Assembly (NCBI GenBank): GCA_963513935.1
Contig: OY740770.1
Span: forward strand, 85,533,267-85,597,266
Direction of reading: 5' to 3'
DNA: 64,000 bases
Source: Aphrophora alni
Taxonomy: Eukaryota; Arthropoda; Insecta; Hemiptera; Aphrophoridae
The notes under the pieces are model-generated. The model did no database searches and was not told the DNA's origin. It saw only the letters and a program-made list of their open reading frames with translations. Every line of letters begins with the position of its first letter. The first letter of the stretch is position 1. Of the stretch, positions 10,794 to 22,958 are shown in pieces. A program made the position numbers and the translations under genes.

Positions 10794-13268
10794 ATGGAGT
10801 TTCAACAAGAAATATCTGCTATTACATTAAAGTTGATTAAAGAGGCTAGTATAGCCCGATTAGCAGTTCTTTTTAAAAAATTAAAATTAAAACAAGGTAT
10901 GACAAACCAACATCTTTGGTTTAATGGTGAATGCTTAAAATATAACTTAACGCCAAATTACGTAAGTGTAAAAGTGAAATCTTCTAGTGCATCTGCTATT
11001 AAAGCCAACGCAGCCGCTGTTAAAACATGGATTCAGGAAGAAAGGAAGAAACAGTTTAGAATTAGGGACAATGTGAGTTGTCATCTTAAAGTTATTTATG
11101 ATGAATTAGCTGTTAAATTTCATCCTATTGAATTTGATTATTTTGTTAATGATGTCTTTGATTTTGTCCGCAATAAAATTTATGAAACCTTTAACAGACA
11201 AATTAAAAAACTAAATAATTTAAAAGATAAACTGAAGATTCATAATAACCGTAAAGCCAACATGTTTTCTAAACACCAATTCTATGATAGAGTTATTAAC
11301 TTATCTAATATTAGTTTTGATAATAAAGAAATGAAGATTCTTAACAAAGGTCTTAAATACAACCCTAGATCTTCTCTAAAAAACAGTAATTTTGAAACTC
11401 TGTCTGTAGATATTGAATCTATAAATAAATTAGACGTTAACATTAAATATTTATGTTCAAATATAATTGGGGATACTGTTAAGAATCTTCCTAATAAACG
11501 TTATTTTAACAATGAAGTTAATATTATTAAACAAATACAAAATAAAGTGATAGATAACAACCTTGTTATTTCTAAAGCCGATAAAGGTAATTCAGTTGTT
11601 ATTTTAGATAAAGTTAATTATGTTTGTAAAGTAGATGATATCCTTAATGATAACTCCTCCTTTAAAATATTAAAAAGTGATCCTACGTCTAATTATAGTA
11701 AACAAGTTAATAATTACATTAAGAATTGTACTAATTTATTCCCTAATAATGTTGGCCAGTACTTGAGAGTTATGAACCCCCAACCACCTAGATTGTATGG
11801 CCTACCTAAACTTCACAAACCCAACATTCCTGTTCGTCCCGTAGTATCTTTTAACAATGCTCCTACTTATAAATTGGCCCAAAAAGTCAATACTGTATTT
11901 AAAAGTGCCACTAATTTTACATCTAAATATAGTATTAAGAATTCTTTAGATTTAGTTAACAAAATTGGAAATGTTACTATACCTTCCAATGCTAAAATTG
12001 TATCTTTCGATGTTAAAAGCCTGTTTACAAGTATACCCATTAACCAATGTAAAAACATAGTCAATGACATTATTAGCGATACCAATGTTGATACTACACT
12101 TAGTAATGAATTAAAAACAGCCATAGAAATTTGCATTTGTCAAAATTATTTTAAATTTAACGATAAATTTTACCAACAAATAGAAGGGTTGGCGATGGGT
12201 TCACCTTTGTCACCTCTTCTAGCAGAAATTTTCATGGCTGATTTCGAAAATAATTTATTTGGTAAAGACAATCCTTTATTTAAAAATATAATTTATTGGT
12301 ACCGTTATGTTGACGATGTTTTGTGTTTGTTTAGTGGCACTAATAGACAGTTAGACTCTCTCCTTAAAACCATAAATTCTGTAAATAACAACATTCAGTT
12401 CACTATGGAAGTGGGTAACAATAACAGCATTAATTTCTTGGACCTTAACATTAATATCAGTGATAGTTATCATAAATTTAAAATTTTCAGAAAACCTACT
12501 TATACAGATACAGTTATACCTGCTGATTCTAACCATCCTATCAGCCATAAACATGCTGCTTTTCACAGCATGGTACATAGACTTATTAGTATACCTCTTT
12601 CACCTAATGACTTTTATGATGAACTGAATGTCGTTAAACAAATTGCTGTTAATAATAAGTATGATGTTAGTTTAATAGATAATATTTTAAGAAAAAAGTT
12701 AAAGCGTAGAGCTGAAAATTTAGTCCACTCTTCCCATAACGAGAACATTGAAATAGTTAAATATTGTAAATTATCTTATATCAACAGAACTAGTTATAAA
12801 ATCAGTAACCTTATTTCTACTAAATGTAATCGTAAAGTTGCATTTTATTGTACAAAAAATCTAGGGAAAATGTTGGTTAATAATAAAGATAAAAAAGAAA
12901 TGTTAGAAAATAGTGGAGTTTATAAAATATCTTGTCAAGATTGTGACTCTGAGTACATAGGTCAAACAGGTAGATCTATAAAAGTTAGAATTAAAGAACA
13001 TGTAAATAGCTGGAAACACGGCTATAGAAACTCTAACTTTGCTAATCACCTTTTGGACTCGGGCCATAGTATTGATCCGAAATTGAATGTTAAACTCTTA
13101 CATATAGAAAATAAAAGCAATAGATTAAATAATCTAGAATGTTTAGAAATAAATAGATCTATTTCACTTAGGCCTATTCTCAACTTAAATGACCAAATTG
13201 TATTAAATTCGTCACCTCTTTTAAAACCCATCCGTACTATAGTTCATCAACCTTTATCTACCTGCTAG
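10794..13268 (+). CDS. Penelope-like reverse transcriptase with GIY-YIG endonuclease
   Basis: An 824-residue protein starting at ATG 10794. The frame extends two codons upstream to a TTG, but ATG is the reasonable start. It copies RNA into DNA at a nick made by its own endonuclease. Visible in order (residue numbers from the ATG): a basic N-terminal region to about 250; RT core with 'ISKADKGNSVVILD' near 259, 'LYGLPKLHKP' and 'RPVVSF' near 334-353, 'FDVKSLFTSIP' near 405 (first catalytic Asp), 'GLAMGSPLSPLLAEIFM' near 465, the YVDD box near 505 and 'FLDL' near 548; then a linker with Cys and His residues. The GIY-YIG domain lies near 708-740 ('GVYKISCQDC', 'YIGQTGR', 'RIKEH', with a CxxC insert). 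RT followed by GIY-YIG is diagnostic of canonical endonuclease-bearing PLEs. No stop or frameshift is present and the length is usual for the family, so the copy may be active. Confidence 0.9.
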   Translation: MEFQQEISAITLKLIKEASIARLAVLFKKLKLKQGMTNQHLWFNGECLKYNLTPNYVSVKVKSSSASAIKANAAAVKTWIQEERKKQFRIRDNVSCHLKVIYDELAVKFHPIEFDYFVNDVFDFVRNKIYETFNRQIKKLNNLKDKLKIHNNRKANMFSKHQFYDRVINLSNISFDNKEMKILNKGLKYNPRSSLKNSNFETLSVDIESINKLDVNIKYLCSNIIGDTVKNLPNKRYFNNEVNIIKQIQNKVIDNNLVISKADKGNSVVILDKVNYVCKVDDILNDNSSFKILKSDPTSNYSKQVNNYIKNCTNLFPNNVGQYLRVMNPQPPRLYGLPKLHKPNIPVRPVVSFNNAPTYKLAQKVNTVFKSATNFTSKYSIKNSLDLVNKIGNVTIPSNAKIVSFDVKSLFTSIPINQCKNIVNDIISDTNVDTTLSNELKTAIEICICQNYFKFNDKFYQQIEGLAMGSPLSPLLAEIFMADFENNLFGKDNPLFKNIIYWYRYVDDVLCLFSGTNRQLDSLLKTINSVNNNIQFTMEVGNNNSINFLDLNINISDSYHKFKIFRKPTYTDTVIPADSNHPISHKHAAFHSMVHRLISIPLSPNDFYDELNVVKQIAVNNKYDVSLIDNILRKKLKRRAENLVHSSHNENIEIVKYCKLSYINRTSYKISNLISTKCNRKVAFYCTKNLGKMLVNNKDKKEMLENSGVYKISCQDCDSEYIGQTGRSIKVRIKEHVNSWKHGYRNSNFANHLLDSGHSIDPKLNVKLLHIENKSNRLNNLECLEINRSISLRPILNLNDQIVLNSSPLLKPIRTIVHQPLSTC

Positions 13269-13491
13269 GTCACCCCCTACCTTTCCCGATTTCTCTATTG
13301 TATTTCAGTTTCCTGTACTTATGTTTTGAATAGTTGTCTATACCTGTAAATTATCAGTAGCCCGTCGATGCCGCAAGGCGAAACAATTGTAGCTCATTAT
13401 ACTTATAAATATTTGAAACTTTAAGCTTTTGCTTTATTTTATCCTTGAATATGGAGTTTCAACAAGAAATATCTGCTATTACATTAAAGTT
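12733..13491 (+). repeat. right pseudo-LTR of the PLE
   Basis: Covers the 3' end of the PLE ORF, the 3' untranslated part and the first ~40 coding bases of a further, immediately truncated unit ('ATGGAGTTTCAACAAGAAAT' at about 13451). Similarity to the left repeat ends after 13491, where unrelated host-like sequence begins. Confidence 0.85.
13362..13393 (+). ncRNA. hammerhead-ribozyme-like motif, right pLTR
   Basis: Identical to the motif at 10705-10736, lying 2657 bp away in the second pseudo-LTR, 94 bp after the PLE stop codon. See that entry for the structural match and the divergent CUGAUGA box. Confidence 0.4.
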
Positions 13492-16400
13492 AATAATTGA
13501 ACGTCCAGGGACTATCGTCTAGTTTTTAATATTGTAACCAAAACACTTCGAAAGTGAACTTGTATTGATTACGTTAATATAAGATGTATAAATATCAGTA
13601 TATACATTTTTTTATCGTATACATCGTCCTTCATAATATTGTAAGAATCGCACTATCTCGATGACAATGATTTATAGTTCAAACGTAAAAAAAGCACCCT
13701 TTGAAATTTCCTTAATTTTTAAATTAATGTATTTATCGAAATAGGGGACTTGTGTGCGCAGTAATAAACACCAATTAAACTAGAAAATAGGATAAAAATA
13801 TTTCCAGGTTAGTTTTACTTACAACAACTTAAATTATATACACACCTGAAGATTGAAATTATCTATGACACAATAACAAGAGAGTTTCTACACCGGAAAG
13901 AATCAAACTTGTTGATTCATTTTATTTTTGCATGGTATAATTTATGATCATAATTCCTTAATGTAATTTGATATTTGATTTTTACAAAACTAAATTAACC
14001 TGACAACCGATACAAGTGGACCTAGAGGATTAAACAAGAATTCTACAGAGTTTTATGTTTTAGAAATGTTTAGAAATAAGGATTATTAAGTATATTAATA
14101 TTTTACAAGATAGTAGTGACCAATGTATATTACAATTCATTCCTACAATGTTAACATATACTATAAGATATCCAAGGTGTTACATCCCACGAAGTCAAAT
14201 AGTGTTTCCACTCCTTCGTGATCGGTCTCACCAAGCAATTTACTTTTATTGGTTTTCTGATTTCCCAGGAGACACCTATGTCCATCCACCCACTTACCTG
14301 TGGTCAATGTTACAATTGGACAATGTTTTTAAAACAAATAGAATATTATGTTCGTGTAAACATAGGAGTAAAAAGATGTATGTATTTCTTTTTTAAAAGA
14401 AATATCCAAACGAATATTTTGATTTAAGTATTCCTACAAAGGAGATATCGTAAAGTGGTATTTAAAAGCATTCATTTATCTATAAAATATTCAATTATTC
14501 ACAATAAAATAATACTTATTGTTACAGACAATATCTTTATAATCATCATATGCACTTTAACATAGGACTCATTTTGAAACTTTCATATTATTACTATTTT
14601 TTATAAATTGCATACCGGTATTTATAATTATTGTGATTAAAACTTTTTTTTTACGGGCCCTAGACTTTTATGATACACCATAATTATCGATAATTTGTCT
14701 AATCTGAATTGTGTTTAAAAATAAATCATATTATTCAAAACTGTGGGAATTATAGAACAGTATAACCAGTATAAAAAGACATAAATGTATAGATTTTAGA
14801 ACTATAGTATTTCTACATTTCCTTTTTTTATTATCAGTGTACAAACTAAATTTTGGTGTATTTTATTAAGCATGGTAACTAACTAAACTTGTTCCTTACA
14901 GCGATATTTATCATTTACCATAATACTTAAATTATTTAACAGCTACAATATTCATACTGTTTTAACAATCATGCTAGTTAAAAAACTTGTTGGTAAATCA
15001 TGTAGGCAAATTCATAACTTTATATTTCTACACAATGCACAACCATTACAACTACAACATCGCTATTATTGAATGCTAAATTTAGCACTTCTGAACAAAA
15101 CCAATAAATTCTTGATATATTGTAATTGTCTCATTTTAGGGATGGAATTTTTCGTCCCTCAAACCAATAAAGTTACGATTTTCACCTAGAAAACTTTATC
15201 AGAAATAACTGGTTTGATCCTCTCCTTTGATAAAATAAATTATTAAGATGAAGCAATTGATTCTTTTTTATTATTGATTAGAAAAAGCTAAATTTTATAT
15301 TATTTGATTTCAGGCTATTCAACACTATTAGGAGAAAATTATAAATCTCTGAAGGAATAAAATTGCTGCTGTAAAAATATGTTTATTATATAATTCAATA
15401 CGAATATTGTTGCAATGTCTTACAAATTCGATTACAGCTGTTTCGTAAAATCATATGGAAAAATAAATAATTGTATTAATTGCAATATGATTGTTTTTTA
15501 CCAGGTATAGAATCTATGTATTATTTTTTTTTTCCGGTATCGATGAACTATGGGCTATTTTTTTCTAGTTTTGTGTACATGATGACAAGATTCAGTACGT
15601 CAAAAATATAAGTGAAAACTAATTGTTTTTTATTATAGTTTTCAAATTATGTAAACAAAAAATAGAACAAAAACCAGTTGTTTACTGCAACATTTCATTA
15701 CACTATAGTGATGTTTTTCCAAAAGTTTTACTTAGTTCCTTGATTTCATTTGCTTGTGATTTGACACTTACAGACGCACCAAAAACGTTTGCTAGGAGAC
15801 AAAAATATATTTTACTAGGGTATAAACTGAAAATAAATGGAGTTAATTGTTGTAATACGATGCCTTGAGATAAAGCTATTGTTTTAGTGAACGTCAAAGA
15901 CAAGACACGCGGTAAATATGTCGTTGTCCTATTTAGGACATTAAAATAATGAATATATATCTTCCAATATTACTTGATCAGATAAAATGTATTAGACGTC
16001 AGTTCTTAATAATATATCAATATAGTGTTGGAACCTTCATATTTAAATGTTGGCTTATGATACAAGATACACACATATCATGATATACACCTGCGTTTGC
16101 TATTCAAAGTCAGGTTTCAGAATCATTAACAAGTAAATATTCTTGAATAGATTTAATTTAGTTTATTGAAATAAAGTCAAATCAATATTATTACTAAAGC
16201 TCAATGTAAAGAAATCAAAGTTGTTGACGGGTGTAATCTGCACTCTTGAGAATATATTCAAATGCTCCTTTCAACTGCAAACTTTAGTGTGCATAATGTA
16301 ATACAAATCTGTATGATTCAAATATTTTTTTAAATCTATTGTGTTAGATACAAGTTTAGTGTTCTAGCATATTTATGTGTGTCCGTTGTGACTTTTATTA

Positions 16401-19400
16401 AATGGAAACTAAAATAAATACGTTTTACTTTAATGTATATTTCACATATAACTTCATATGATTAGTAAATATATATGCCGGACGTCACGATGGGTTTTTT
16501 ATTATGGATTTATAATTGAAAAATAACTAATAACTTATATTGCTAAATAAAATAAGCAAGAGCTAACAAAATCAAGGATAGATATAACAAAGAAGTTGAA
16601 CCAAATTAAAAATTTCAATACCTTAGACTTGGAAATATCAATTTTAGTTTCATTTACCGTATCAATTACTTCGTAAAATAAAAACATACTCTTAATACCT
16701 TTTCCAATAAACAGATATTTTAAATCAGTAAATTTTAATTTTTCGTTAATTGTTGTTCACATCCGTTTCCTTACACAAAATATTTATTGTATCGTGATAT
16801 ATTTTGTAAAATGAAGACTTTGAAATTGATGTTTTGAACGATACGATCTAAGCAATATTTATTTGTGTCTTTGACGAATTTTATAAGCCAAGTATAAGTT
16901 GTTATACTTTGAAAGTATACAACATAGGATGACATTTCACCACAGTTTATAACCACTACATTACATCAGTAAATACATGATTTAAAATAAATTTAACCTG
17001 ACTTTTTAAATAAACATTTATAGACAGGTTAAGACAGGTTATTGTAAAACCTTATGTCTTAGTATTTTTATCTTTATAAGAATACTTTTATATATTTATA
17101 AATGCTTATTTTATTTTTATGGTCATGGTAATAAGTTATTTATTGAATTAATTTTATTTCATGGAAATTGATATAATATTATAGCCATTACTTAGATTCC
17201 ATAAGGAGGGAACGATCTAGTTATTACAAAAATACTATTGGCTTATAAAGTACAATATCTAAAATACAGTTTATTATTTAAAAATACACTGATGGAAATC
17301 AACATAAGAGCGGTAATATGGGGCCATTCTGGGAAAATTAGTTCAACTTTTTCATATGAATAAATATGTAAATTGCATTTTGTAAAAGTAATACATGAAA
17401 CGAAACATAACTTTCAATGGCTCCATTTGGAACACAATGTTCCGGATTTAGTTGTCCATAGACAATCTCATGCATTGGAAATGATATAACCCAGATTATA
17501 TATTCAGCTCGTGTCTGTGTACAGCGATTTTCTCTATAGAAATGGTTGGTTTGGCATATATATTTTATAATATTATGAAGGATAAACAATTTCAATATTT
17601 ATAAGTTTAGTATAATTAAAAATGGTACTAATTGTATTTAATCAATTTCACAAAAAATCGTAACTATTGTACCATCAAAAATATTTATTTTAAAATCCGT
17701 ACTGATTTTGATATATGCTAATAAATAAATATAAATGAAAATAATTTTCCTGAAAACTCAACGTGTTCTAATAAATAACTCATTAAAAAAAAAAAAAAAA
17801 AGAATAGGAAGTATAAATATACTTTTACCAAATAGCAATATTATGATGTTTCTTAAACGTAAAATAACTTGATTTAAATTATCTAATAATTTAACAAGAC
17901 AGGTTGCTAGTGCTAGTCTTACTGTGATGAATATAATAGTAACTCTAGTTTTTGTAATTCTGTGTTTTTAATAACCTGCTGATCCCTAGACGGAGGAAGG
18001 TTGTCGAATGAAAAATAAACGATGAAAAGGGAGCTGTGACGGTCAGTTGGTACTCACCATATGTTGTTGCAGTTTGTACCAGTGTATCGTTAAATATTAA
18101 GCAGATTATATCCTTGTACATGACAATTTGTGTTCATCAGAAAAAAGACACGAAAAAAAGGCAAGCAGTAAATTCATAAAACAGTGCCACTGTACTAGTT
18201 ATTAATCGTAATAATACAATAAAGAGCTGATTGGTCATGGAGCTCATTAAAGAACTAATTTTCGTTAACCCAAGATGGTTTTATATAGTAAGAAATATAA
18301 CAAAGATTTAGGCATAAAAGGGTAATATATTTGTCAACAATCTTGTGAACCCGATGTATTATATTCTACCATCAAATTTGGTATAAGTCGTTGATGCAAA
18401 CATCTTAAGGATTTAGTTAAAACTTGAATGGCCTACCAGAATGTTATCTTCACAAAACCAACTAATTTATATGGCATTTTGTATTTACGATTACAATTTG
18501 GTAATTATGAGTCTATCTCTGAAGATGTTAATATTGTATATGAAACGCGTAGAATAATAGGGTTTTGTAAGAGTTGAGTTCAATTTATTTATTTTAAAAA
18601 AAAGCTAGGTCATCTTATTTTCTTCATTTTAAGTTACCTTTAAAAAAACAGTTCCAGAAGACTCGTTAGCTCTTATAATTCTCCTAAATAAATCAATAAA
18701 CTAATTAGTGAAGAATATAATAAAGGGATTCAATTTAAAACATAGTAAAAGTAGGTAATATAAGGGGATTTACGGAACAATAAAATAATTATTTGTGGTA
18801 AAAGTGCTTTATCGTTCATATAACGTACACCAGAGTACTAAAAGAAGATCACGATGTTCTAGGTTATACTAGCAGTAACATTTTATAAACACTGACAAAA
18901 TCTAATTTTAGATTTTACTATTGTTTAAAATAAAACAGACATTATTTTGTTTCAATTTATATTTATGTATATATTATACTCTAACTCCGATATTGTTATT
19001 TTCAGTAAAATTTAGCACGTAAGTTATGTTTTTTTTACTCTATAAACAGTTTGCTACAAATGAATGAATGTAGGTAAATTTCAAAACGGCAACCATTTCC
19101 GAAGTTTCCTATTTGCTACAGATCCCACATTAGTTTACAACAGCCCATTTTTTACATTTGGTGGTTTGCACCTTCTGATTGCAAGCCAATACAGAATCGT
19201 GTGATCCAATAATAGCACAAACAGAAATACTCCTCATATTAATACAGCGTATCAGCTGTGTACCTACTTTGATTTTATCTTAACCCAAAAAAAACTTATG
19301 AAATTATTAATTTATTTATATCTTTATTTCTAACAGTTTTAAAGTAACTATTCGTTATATTCTGTAAAGATGTACAAATTTCAAGGCGCCAGGTTTGAAG

Positions 19401-22131
19401 TACATGTGTGTTTTATCAGAATAAGTAGGTCTCAACCTACAACTTCAGCTAGATATTGTGAAAGTTTGTTTCGTTTTTTACCCATCTTAGCTTTTCAATT
19501 TTCTTGATTTTAAGACTTCTTAAAATACGCTTTCATAATCAGATGATGGACCGACAGGGGAGAATTTAAGTACCAATACAAAATCCAAATGATCACTTTT
19601 TTTTAAAAAAATTCTAGCACCTATTTCTGAGTATGAAACTTCATCAAATATACGGAATAGAAAAGAAAGTTATTTATCTTTACTTTTTTGTATATAGAAT
19701 ATGATTATATCCTTTATTTAAATCAATATTTAATTATAACTATTGTTGTTTAGATTAAGGGATCAGTTATTTAAGAATAATGATACAAATATAATAACTC
19801 CACAGAACACCTTACTTATAATAAATAACCATTTTGAACGACAGTTAAAACTTACATAAGTTTTGTGAAATTGACAATTAATTATTTATCCTCATCAAAA
19901 ACGTAAAACAAAAGGATAATTTAATATTTTTGTAGTTATATATTAAAATAAGTTATTGTGTATAATAACTGTCGATGAGGGTAGTTGAAGACATTGTAAT
20001 AGAAATTGATTAAATCTGACTACAATTTTTTAAACGGTTTATAATATGCTAACATTATTTTCATTTTATTTGAGAAACATTATTTGAAGACGATATTCAG
20101 CTTTAGATGGAACTGTACTTCGGCAAAGAAGTGTCTATAAACTAATTTGATTTACATATCTCAGGAAGTAATGGTAAAAAATATTACAGCAATGTAAATA
20201 ATAAAACTGAAACACTGTATCGTGTAAAAGATCAAGGCTATTCATGATCATGATGATAGACAAAACAAGACTAAGTGTGCTATTTAAATAATAATTTCAT
20301 AATAAGCTTCATCATTTGTTATTGAATCCGAAACTTCATTTAATAACATAATCTTAGCAATATTTTATTCGTGAAAGGAATTGTAACAATCACAATAGTT
20401 ATTATATTTATATAATATTTATTATATAAAAATATGTTAAGAAACATAATATTAATGACATATTTTATGAACAATATGCTCTTTTTGAAACGTTATAAAG
20501 AGTACTTTTGTCTAAGTTTCCGAGAGTTCATCCCCGTATAATAGTAGATATGGATCCATTAAGCAATATGAGGTACAGTCTAATAAGCGAGGAGTTAATA
20601 GCAAGATAAGGTCTGTAATTTAGTGAAGCAGAAATGGCAGCACTGTTTCTAATGTAATGTTAGGTAGTTTCATTCATTGCAAATATAGATTTATTAATCC
20701 GCTTTATTTACAACGTTTCTCGATGTTTTGGTATCTAAAGTTTTACTTTATTTAATGATGTTATATGAATTAATATTTTAATTTTTTATAAAAATGACTA
20801 GTTTTAAACATTCAGGAGATTACTTCTTATTGTGGAACGATGACTGAAATATTCTGAATTTTGTGGGATAAACATGAACTTTTCCTGAATCTTCCGTCTA
20901 ATCACTCTCGCAGGCTAGGGGGATTTTTTTTTTTTTTTATTGTCGACTAATAAAAATAAGTCTTTACTAATTTGAAAATCGTTCGACGTCAAAATTTTAA
21001 GAAGAAAGCAAGAAAACGCTTTAATAATTTATGAATGTGTATGTAAAATGATAAAAACATTGTAATAAATAATAGACTTTTTGAGACTACAAAGAAAATT
21101 GCAGGTTTACGCAATAGAGGAATTTTGTGATCTATATACAAAATGTTTTTTTGTACAAAATTACCTTTTTCAACATAATTTAAAATTCTATTTATTCGAT
21201 TTTTTTCAATTGTAACAGATCGCTTTATAATTCAAGATTTTTTTCATTTGGGGCACACATTCAATTCTTACAATAAAAAGTGCTGACAAGACGTATATTA
21301 AGCAGGGGAAATTTAGGGAACGATGTTTTAACGGCACTGATCACAAAACACCTTTAATATAAATATTTCCTAATATAAATGTAATTTGAAACGTTATTGT
21401 TCTACAGTATATATTAAAATAAATAAACATTTTAACTGCTTAGTTTAGGATCACTTTAAGGATTATAAACATCACACATTACGTGTCATTGTTAAAATGA
21501 TGTTGAATTTAGGTTCTTATTAATCTCTATTTTGTTATGTGTGGTTGTTTATTTTTGTTATTTAAGTAAAGTAGAGTTTTATTGATTGGTGTACAGTGTG
21601 ATAAAAATAGGTGCAGGATATAATAGAGTATTTAATTAAAAACATAAATAAACACTGTGTAACATATTTTGTATACAACATCTGAAATTATTCTATTGCA
21701 AATTATTATTTTTTTGTGTTACGAATATTATTTATAAATAATAACAAATACTGATATTATAATGAGAATTAAATAGTGTAAAGTACAATGGGTAACACTG
21801 TACAGATTACCAGTATCGTAAATACCTTGCTTAAATAAAGTGAAAATTGAGAAGAAAAAAATCCGTGCCCAAAACGAATCAGTACAAATATTTAAAAAAA
21901 GTATTTTAGAAATTATTCTAAGTTATAAAGAGACCTTCTGACAAACTTAAAATGAGATGTGATACCATGAAGGTAGCCTAAGGCCATGGTGGTTGTGTTC
22001 CTACAGAGAAGCTTAGCATGATATTTATATTTTATAAGAGGGATAAAAAACTGATTAAAAAAGTGAATATTAAATTTTTCGTTTTGTTAACACTAACATA
22101 AACCGAACACATAAAGATAATTTTAAGTCAT

Positions 22132-22134
<3 letters not shown>
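13492..22134. other. long AT-rich stretch with no recognisable gene
   Basis: About 8.6 kb read on both strands without finding a protein family, RNA gene or mobile element. Short open frames (14148-14427, 15623-15903, 16771-16956, 17338-17595) show no known motif. A run of A (about 17785-17802) and a run of T near 20926-20938 are the main simple sequences. It could be intron or intergenic DNA. Confidence 0.5.

Positions 22135-22162
<28 letters not shown>
22135..22162. repeat. (TA)n microsatellite
   Basis: Pure TA dinucleotide repeat of about 28 bases. It borders the minisatellite-like repeat that starts at 22163. Confidence 0.9.
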
Positions 22163-22575
22163 GATTTATGTATAAGACCTTTCGAGTGCCTAATGGTACG
22201 GGCGACGACCTATTGGAGGCCTGGAGTGCTTGAACTCAGGCATTCAAAAGGTCTGTTTTCATACACTAAAACGACCTTTTGTGCCCTCTGTATAAAGCGA
22301 AAACGTCGACGAACCTTTTGAATGCCTAGAGTGCCTGGTGTGAAATGTACGGGAGACGATATTTTGAAGGCTTATATACGATCAGTTACAAATGCCACCT
22401 TTTGAAGTCTTATACGATCAGTTACAAAAGTCACCTTTTAAAAGCTTTAGTTGACGCCTGTTCCTGTTAATTTCTATTTTCTAACGCCTGTTATCACCAT
22501 GGTATAAGTCATCGTGTTTTAGAGAATTTTTGAAGACCTGCTATTATTTAAATAGAACCTTTTGAAGACCTTATG
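22163..22575. repeat. TA-linked minisatellite-like dispersed repeat, copy 1
   Basis: Degenerate modules built around 'AAAAGGTC' / 'GACCTTTTG' and 'AGTGCCTGG' recur about every 60-80 bases. 'ATACGATCAGTTACAAA' occurs twice near 22378 and 22408. Reverse-complemented, the junction with the TA tract reads 'AGGCACTCGAAAGGTCTTAT', which nearly matches the junction at 38122-38146. The two loci are therefore inverted copies of one repeat family that carries a terminal TA tract. Confidence 0.6.
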
Positions 22576-22729
22576 CTCTCCAATAAACTTAATTTTGACA
22601 TTACTTTGTCTGAAACATTATTTGAGTAAAATTATGCGTCACAAAACAATATTGTATAGTTTTAATACAAAAAAATTTGATTTAAAAATTTTCTCATATC
22701 ACTTACTTTCTTTCATTAATACTATTGTT

Positions 22730-22958
22730 AAACTATTTATGCTAGAGACCGTAGGTACTTGGTGGTATTCCATTTTAAATAAAATTAAAACAACACATTT
22801 TTTAGTATCAACCACAATGTTTTAATAGAAACTTGCCGACCATGGTTTAGCTAGTTAAAACTAGTTAACTAGTGAAACCATGGTCGGCAAGTTTCTATTA
22901 AAACATTGTGGTTGATACTAAAAAAATTGTTGTTTTAATTTTATTTAATACTATTGTT
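22730..22958 (+). mobile_element. 229-bp insertion with 13-bp target-site duplication and foldback arms
   Basis: 'TAATACTATTGTT' occurs at 22717-22729 and again at 22946-22958, flanking sequence absent from the paralogous copy at 24872-24884, where the word occurs once. The inserted part therefore looks like a transposed element. It contains 72-bp inverted arms (22777-22848 and 22875-22946) with about two visible mismatches. The left 47 bp lie outside the arms. No coding capacity is seen. It could be a foldback-type or MITE-like element, or an RNA-mediated insertion. Confidence 0.6.
22777..22946. repeat. long inverted repeat (72-bp arms, 26-bp centre)
   Basis: The left arm ends '…GACCATGGTTT' at 22848 and the right arm begins 'AAACCATGGTC…' at 22875. 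The arms pair almost perfectly outward to AAATAAAATT / AATTTTATTT. The centre carries further CTAGTT/AACTAG palindromes, so a transcript would fold into one long hairpin. Confidence 0.85.

Larger units (their letters stand above)
10076..10834 (+). repeat. left pseudo-LTR of the PLE
   Basis: Contains the last 177 codons of the PLE protein, about 180 bp of 3' untranslated sequence and the start of the next unit up to the first codons ('MEFQQEISAITLKL'). It aligns without gaps to 12733-13491. By eye it differs at about 10384, 10406, 10414 and 10766. Confidence 0.85.
10076..13491 (+). mobile_element. Penelope-like element (PLE), tandem/pLTR arrangement
   Basis: A 5'-truncated partial unit is followed head-to-tail by a full unit. 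This gives a 759-bp direct repeat at each side (10076-10834 and 12733-13491, spaced exactly 2657 bp). Such pseudo-LTRs from tandem insertion are typical of PLEs. The full unit encodes one long RT plus GIY-YIG endonuclease ORF without an in-frame stop. The two repeats differ at only about four positions, suggesting recent insertion. No target-site duplication was identified at the outer borders. Confidence 0.85.

Noticed and set aside
11867..13231. Minus-strand ORFs inside the PLE (11867-12136, 12351-12578, 13046-13231)
   Set aside because: They are shadows of the intact plus-strand PLE gene.
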